A DNA stretch of 64,000 nucleotides from Arthrobacter sp. Marseille-P9274 (GTDB taxonomy: Bacteria; Actinomycetota; Actinomycetes; Actinomycetales; Micrococcaceae): positions 346,033-410,032 of the forward strand of contig NZ_CAMPOV010000001.1 of the NCBI RefSeq assembly GCF_946892675.1, written 5' to 3'. This document shows, in pieces, positions 61,752-64,000 of this stretch; positions within the stretch are counted from its first letter, which is position 1, and each line of letters starts with the position of its first letter. Position numbers and translations under genes: made by a program. The notes under the pieces were generated by a model. The model was not told where the DNA came from, made no database searches, and was given only the letters and a program-made list of their open reading frames with translations.

Positions 61752-62141
61752 CTACTGCGGCCCGCGCAGGATACGCAGGTGCCCGCGCCGTGCGCCGCCC
61801 GGTTCGGCCGGCGGCTCCAGCGGTTCGCGGGGGCCGCGCTGCGCGGGCGGCTCTTCCGAGGGCGCTGGCTCCGAGCCCGCCTCGCGGACCGCTTTGGCCA
61901 GCGCCATCAGGTCATCCGTGTTGGGCACCGGTGCCTGGTCCGGCAGGGCCAGCCGCAGCACCTCCCAGCCCCGCGGGACGGTCAGCCGCTGGGCATGGTC
62001 GGCGCACAGGTCGTAGCTATGCGGCTCGGCGTAGGTGGCCAGCGGCCCCAGCACCGCGGTGGAATCGGCATAGACATACGTCAGAGTTGCGATGGCCGAA
62101 CGCTGGCAGGCCGAGCGTGAACATTGACGTATGGATCCCAC
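61752..62141 (-). CDS. DUF3499 family protein
   Basis: A 129-residue protein: IRQCSRSACQRSAIATLTYV followed by YADSTAVLGPLATYAEPHSY and DLCADHAQRLTVPRGWEVLR. The C-x4-C and C-x2-H pairs (CSRSAC, CADH) suggest a metal-binding treble-clef or zinc-ribbon; this is the conserved DUF3499 core of actinobacteria. The rest is a Pro/Glu-rich tail. The GTG at 62141 opens the conserved core; TAAGAT lies 8 nt upstream and no RBS is seen. Function unknown. It forms a minus-strand run with Trm112 and sahH. Confidence 0.9.
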   Translation of the reverse strand: MGSIRQCSRSACQRSAIATLTYVYADSTAVLGPLATYAEPHSYDLCADHAQRLTVPRGWEVLRLALPDQAPVPNTDDLMALAKAVREAGSEPAPSEEPPAQRGPREPLEPPAEPGGARRGHLRILRGPQ

Positions 62142-62318
62142 GACTAAGCATCTTACCCGCCAATCCAGCCGGGACGGGAAAGCGGCACGGTCGAGGCAGG
62201 AATACGCCCCGGGTTCCATGCGGGCCCGTCCTGTGCGGGGGCCGTGCAGACGGCCAGGGAGCCACGTTTACGACGCCGGTCCCTCCCCTGCCACCGTGCG
62301 TTTGGCCGGGCGCGGGGC

Positions 62319-62324
62319 TAGAGT
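62319..62324 (+). promoter_or_regulatory. -10 TAGAGT before the start at 62331
   Basis: TAGAGT, CGATAT, ATG: leaderless spacing, same hexamer as before the RDD gene. Confidence 0.6.
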
Positions 62325-62330
62325 CGATAT

Positions 62331-62822
62331 ATGGAAAACGGACCTTCACTCAGCATCAGGGTGGGTGATTCGGCGGATCCAGCAGCCACGCCGCGTTCGT
62401 TTGGGGAACGACGGCGGAACCGCCATGGGCGCGGACTGCGCGGTCCCCTGTTGCCTGCCCATCTGCCGGGCAACCTCAGCCGGGCGGAACGGTTCGAAGG
62501 CTGGGTCTCCGATTCCGCGGAACGGCTGCACTATTTCTGGGGCGACCCGATCGAAGCCGCGCAGTTCGTGGTGGCGGACATCCCGCCGAATCTGGAGGTT
62601 CTCGTCGCGCGGGGCGAGCCTGCCCCGCTCGGAAGCTTTACGCCTGCCGGCCCGGGACGGCCAGCCGTCGTCACCGTGTACCGCAGGCCGGTGGAAATCG
62701 CCGCCCACAGCAAGGAAGAGCTGCCGGAACTGGTCCACGACGTCGTCGTCGAACAGACCGCGCAGCTGCTCGGGATGTCCCCCGAGGCCGTCGATCCCGG
62801 CTACGGCCACACCGGATCCTGA
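62331..62822 (+). CDS. Metallopeptidase-family (zincin-like) protein without HExxH
   Basis: A 163-residue protein. After an Arg-rich N terminus (RSFGERRRNRHGRGLRGPLL) come VVADIPPNLEVLVARGEPAP and VVTVYRRPVEIAAHSKEELP, then ELVHDVVVEQTAQLLGMSPE. The fold pattern is that of the DUF1025-type metallopeptidase family found beside DUF3499 in actinobacteria, but where an HExxH zinc motif is expected the sequence reads VEQTAQ, so catalysis is doubtful. Start supported by the -10 box 6 nt upstream. Confidence 0.82.
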   Translation: MENGPSLSIRVGDSADPAATPRSFGERRRNRHGRGLRGPLLPAHLPGNLSRAERFEGWVSDSAERLHYFWGDPIEAAQFVVADIPPNLEVLVARGEPAPLGSFTPAGPGRPAVVTVYRRPVEIAAHSKEELPELVHDVVVEQTAQLLGMSPEAVDPGYGHTGS

Positions 62823-62945
62823 CCACTCCGGACGCTGGACGCGTCCGACGGATTCCCGCAGGTTTTGGCTGAAACCGCCGCTTTCCGTCACGGCCCGGTG
62901 ATGAGTCGGCCCCAGCGAGGAGGCAGCCAGCGCCCCTGCCGCCCG

Positions 62946-64000
62946 TCAGTAGCCGATGACGACCGGCACGCTCTGCTGGCCCTGCGTACCCTGCGGGATC
63001 GGCAGCACCGAAATGTCCGGCTTGGATCCGTTGGTGACAATCTGGGAACCGTAGACCGCCTCGCCCGTGGCACTGACCAGGAGCGCGGCAGTATCCCCGC
63101 CGTCCTTAGCGCCGGCCGTCACGGTGGTCCCGGCAGGCACCGCGACCTTCCGCTCCGCGCCGATATTGCCCTTCGAGTCCACCGGGCGCAGGCTGACTTG
63201 GGCATCCCCGTCCGGCGCGGTGAAGGACAGCTTGGAGCTCCCGCCGGGCGGCAGGACGGCGAGGTGCTCGTTGCCGAGCCGCCCGGACGAGGGCGCCCAG
63301 CCGAAGTCCACTGGCTTGTCCGTGCCCGTGCCGCGGCTGACCCGGGCGGCGGCGTTGATGGAGACATTGGACGAGATGTCCGCCGAGTACGTGCCGGCCG
63401 GCAGCGAGTCCAGGGGGATTGAGAGCACGCTTCCGGCCGCAGCCGTCAGCACGCCACCACCCGGCAGCTCGACCTGGCCTTTCGGACCGAGCAAGCGGAC
63501 CTCGAGCGTGGCATCGCCGCTGCCCGGGACCACCACTTCGAGGGCCGGCGCCGCCTTCTCATAGCCGCTCTGGCCGCGGATCTGCCGGGCCACCTTCGCG
63601 TCCTGGACCTCGATGCCCGTGACCACCTCGCGCAGGCCCGGGCCGTTGCCCGGCTGCAGCAGTTCGACGCCGCCAGGGGTCAGCCCGCGCAGAACGCTCT
63701 GCTGGATCGTTCCGGCGACCGCCCCGCCCGAGGAACTGACGTGCACGGCCAGCGATTCCTGGCCGGCGGCGAGCCCGGCGAGCACCAGGGAACGGCTCTC
63801 CCCCGGCGCCAGCAGCAGCCCGCGGCTTCCGGCGGCCTGGATGGCGCCCGCGGCGCCAATCAGCTCAAGGTCCACGGTCGACGGCGTTTCGCTCGCGTTG
63901 TAGAGGTTCAGCACGGAGCTGGCGCCCACGGTGGTGGAGGCGCCGAGCAACCAGAAATCGTTCGACGGGGTGAGGCAGTTGGCGGCCGCCAGGCCCCGCA
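62946..64000 (-). CDS. DUF5719 family secreted protein (N terminus beyond the window)
   Basis: The C-terminal 351 residues of a larger protein whose start lies right of the window. The visible part has CLTPSNDFWLLGASTTVGAS then SVLNLYNASETPSTVDLELI, GLLLAPGESRSLVLAGLAAG and repeated beta-strand, Gly/Ser/Val-rich segments, ending QGQQSVPVVIGY. This resembles the DUF5719 family of actinobacterial exported proteins, often next to a glycosyltransferase gene; the function is unknown. The ending is intact with TGA at 62946. Confidence 0.85.
   Translation of the reverse strand, partial: RGLAAANCLTPSNDFWLLGASTTVGASSVLNLYNASETPSTVDLELIGAAGAIQAAGSRGLLLAPGESRSLVLAGLAAGQESLAVHVSSSGGAVAGTIQQSVLRGLTPGGVELLQPGNGPGLREVVTGIEVQDAKVARQIRGQSGYEKAAPALEVVVPGSGDATLEVRLLGPKGQVELPGGGVLTAAAGSVLSIPLDSLPAGTYSADISSNVSINAAARVSRGTGTDKPVDFGWAPSSGRLGNEHLAVLPPGGSSKLSFTAPDGDAQVSLRPVDSKGNIGAERKVAVPAGTTVTAGAKDGGDTAALLVSATGEAVYGSQIVTNGSKPDISVLPIPQGTQGQQSVPVVIGY

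Overview
The window is one contiguous piece of a high-GC actinobacterial chromosome. Gene content and order (glmU-prs next to tRNA-Gln; rsmA-ispE-uup beside rpfB and tatD; rsmI back-to-back with a protein mannosyltransferase; DUF5719 / DUF3499 / Trm112 / sahH / RDD / SpoIIM) point to a Micrococcaceae member of the Arthrobacter type. This assignment is inference from synteny and codon/GC character, not from a database search. I see no rRNA, integrase, transposase, phage module or CRISPR array. Most of it reads as core chromosome, with accessory patches at 0.5-7 kb, 12-24 kb and 26-32 kb.

Layout. 1-7 kb: a DUF4383 membrane protein (cut by the window edge), two related secreted Pro-rich proteins with DUF11-like modules (one ending in an LAQTG sortase signal, one without any anchor), and a CsbD stress protein. 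7-12 kb: an SRPBCC-like protein, prs, glmU, tRNA-Gln, an AHSA1-like protein and several very small genes. 12-14.4 kb: an orphan sugar-binding lipoprotein, an MBL-fold hydrolase and a YCII protein. 14.7-24.1 kb: three giant LuxR-type ATPase regulators in the same direction; the middle one has its DNA-binding domain out of frame. 24-26 kb: a DUF-type protein, a TetR regulator with an operator-like palindrome, and a small membrane protein. 26-32 kb: a five-gene polyol/pentose operon (dehydrogenase, binding protein, ATPase, permease, FGGY kinase). 32-33.5 kb: a divergent FMN reductase / MarR pair sharing TTGACA-type palindromes. 33.5-41 kb: the uup, ispE, rsmA, rpfB, tatD group. 41-46 kb: a MoxR / DUF58 / transglutaminase operon. 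46-55 kb: an acetyltransferase, a succinate-semialdehyde-type dehydrogenase, rsmI, a class A PBP, a protein mannosyltransferase and an acyl-CoA ligase. 55-64 kb: a long disordered membrane protein, SpoIIM-like and RDD genes, sahH with a frameshifted C terminus, Trm112, DUF3499, a metallopeptidase-family protein and a DUF5719 protein cut by the right edge.

Themes that cross the window: (1) at least eleven genes have a TANNNT-like -10 box 6-7 nt before the start codon, the arrangement expected for leaderless transcripts; (2) two genes (the middle LuxR regulator and sahH) each look like they lost exactly one base, so either the assembly has indel errors or both are really broken; (3) a structured intergenic repeat family with core TTGCTTGAAGCCTAAAG recurs at 38 kb and 59.4 kb; (4) short direct duplications sit at the 3' ends of several genes; (5) cell-envelope functions dominate (PBP, RpfB resuscitation factor, mannosyltransferase, LAQTG surface protein, MoxR/transglutaminase, GlmU).
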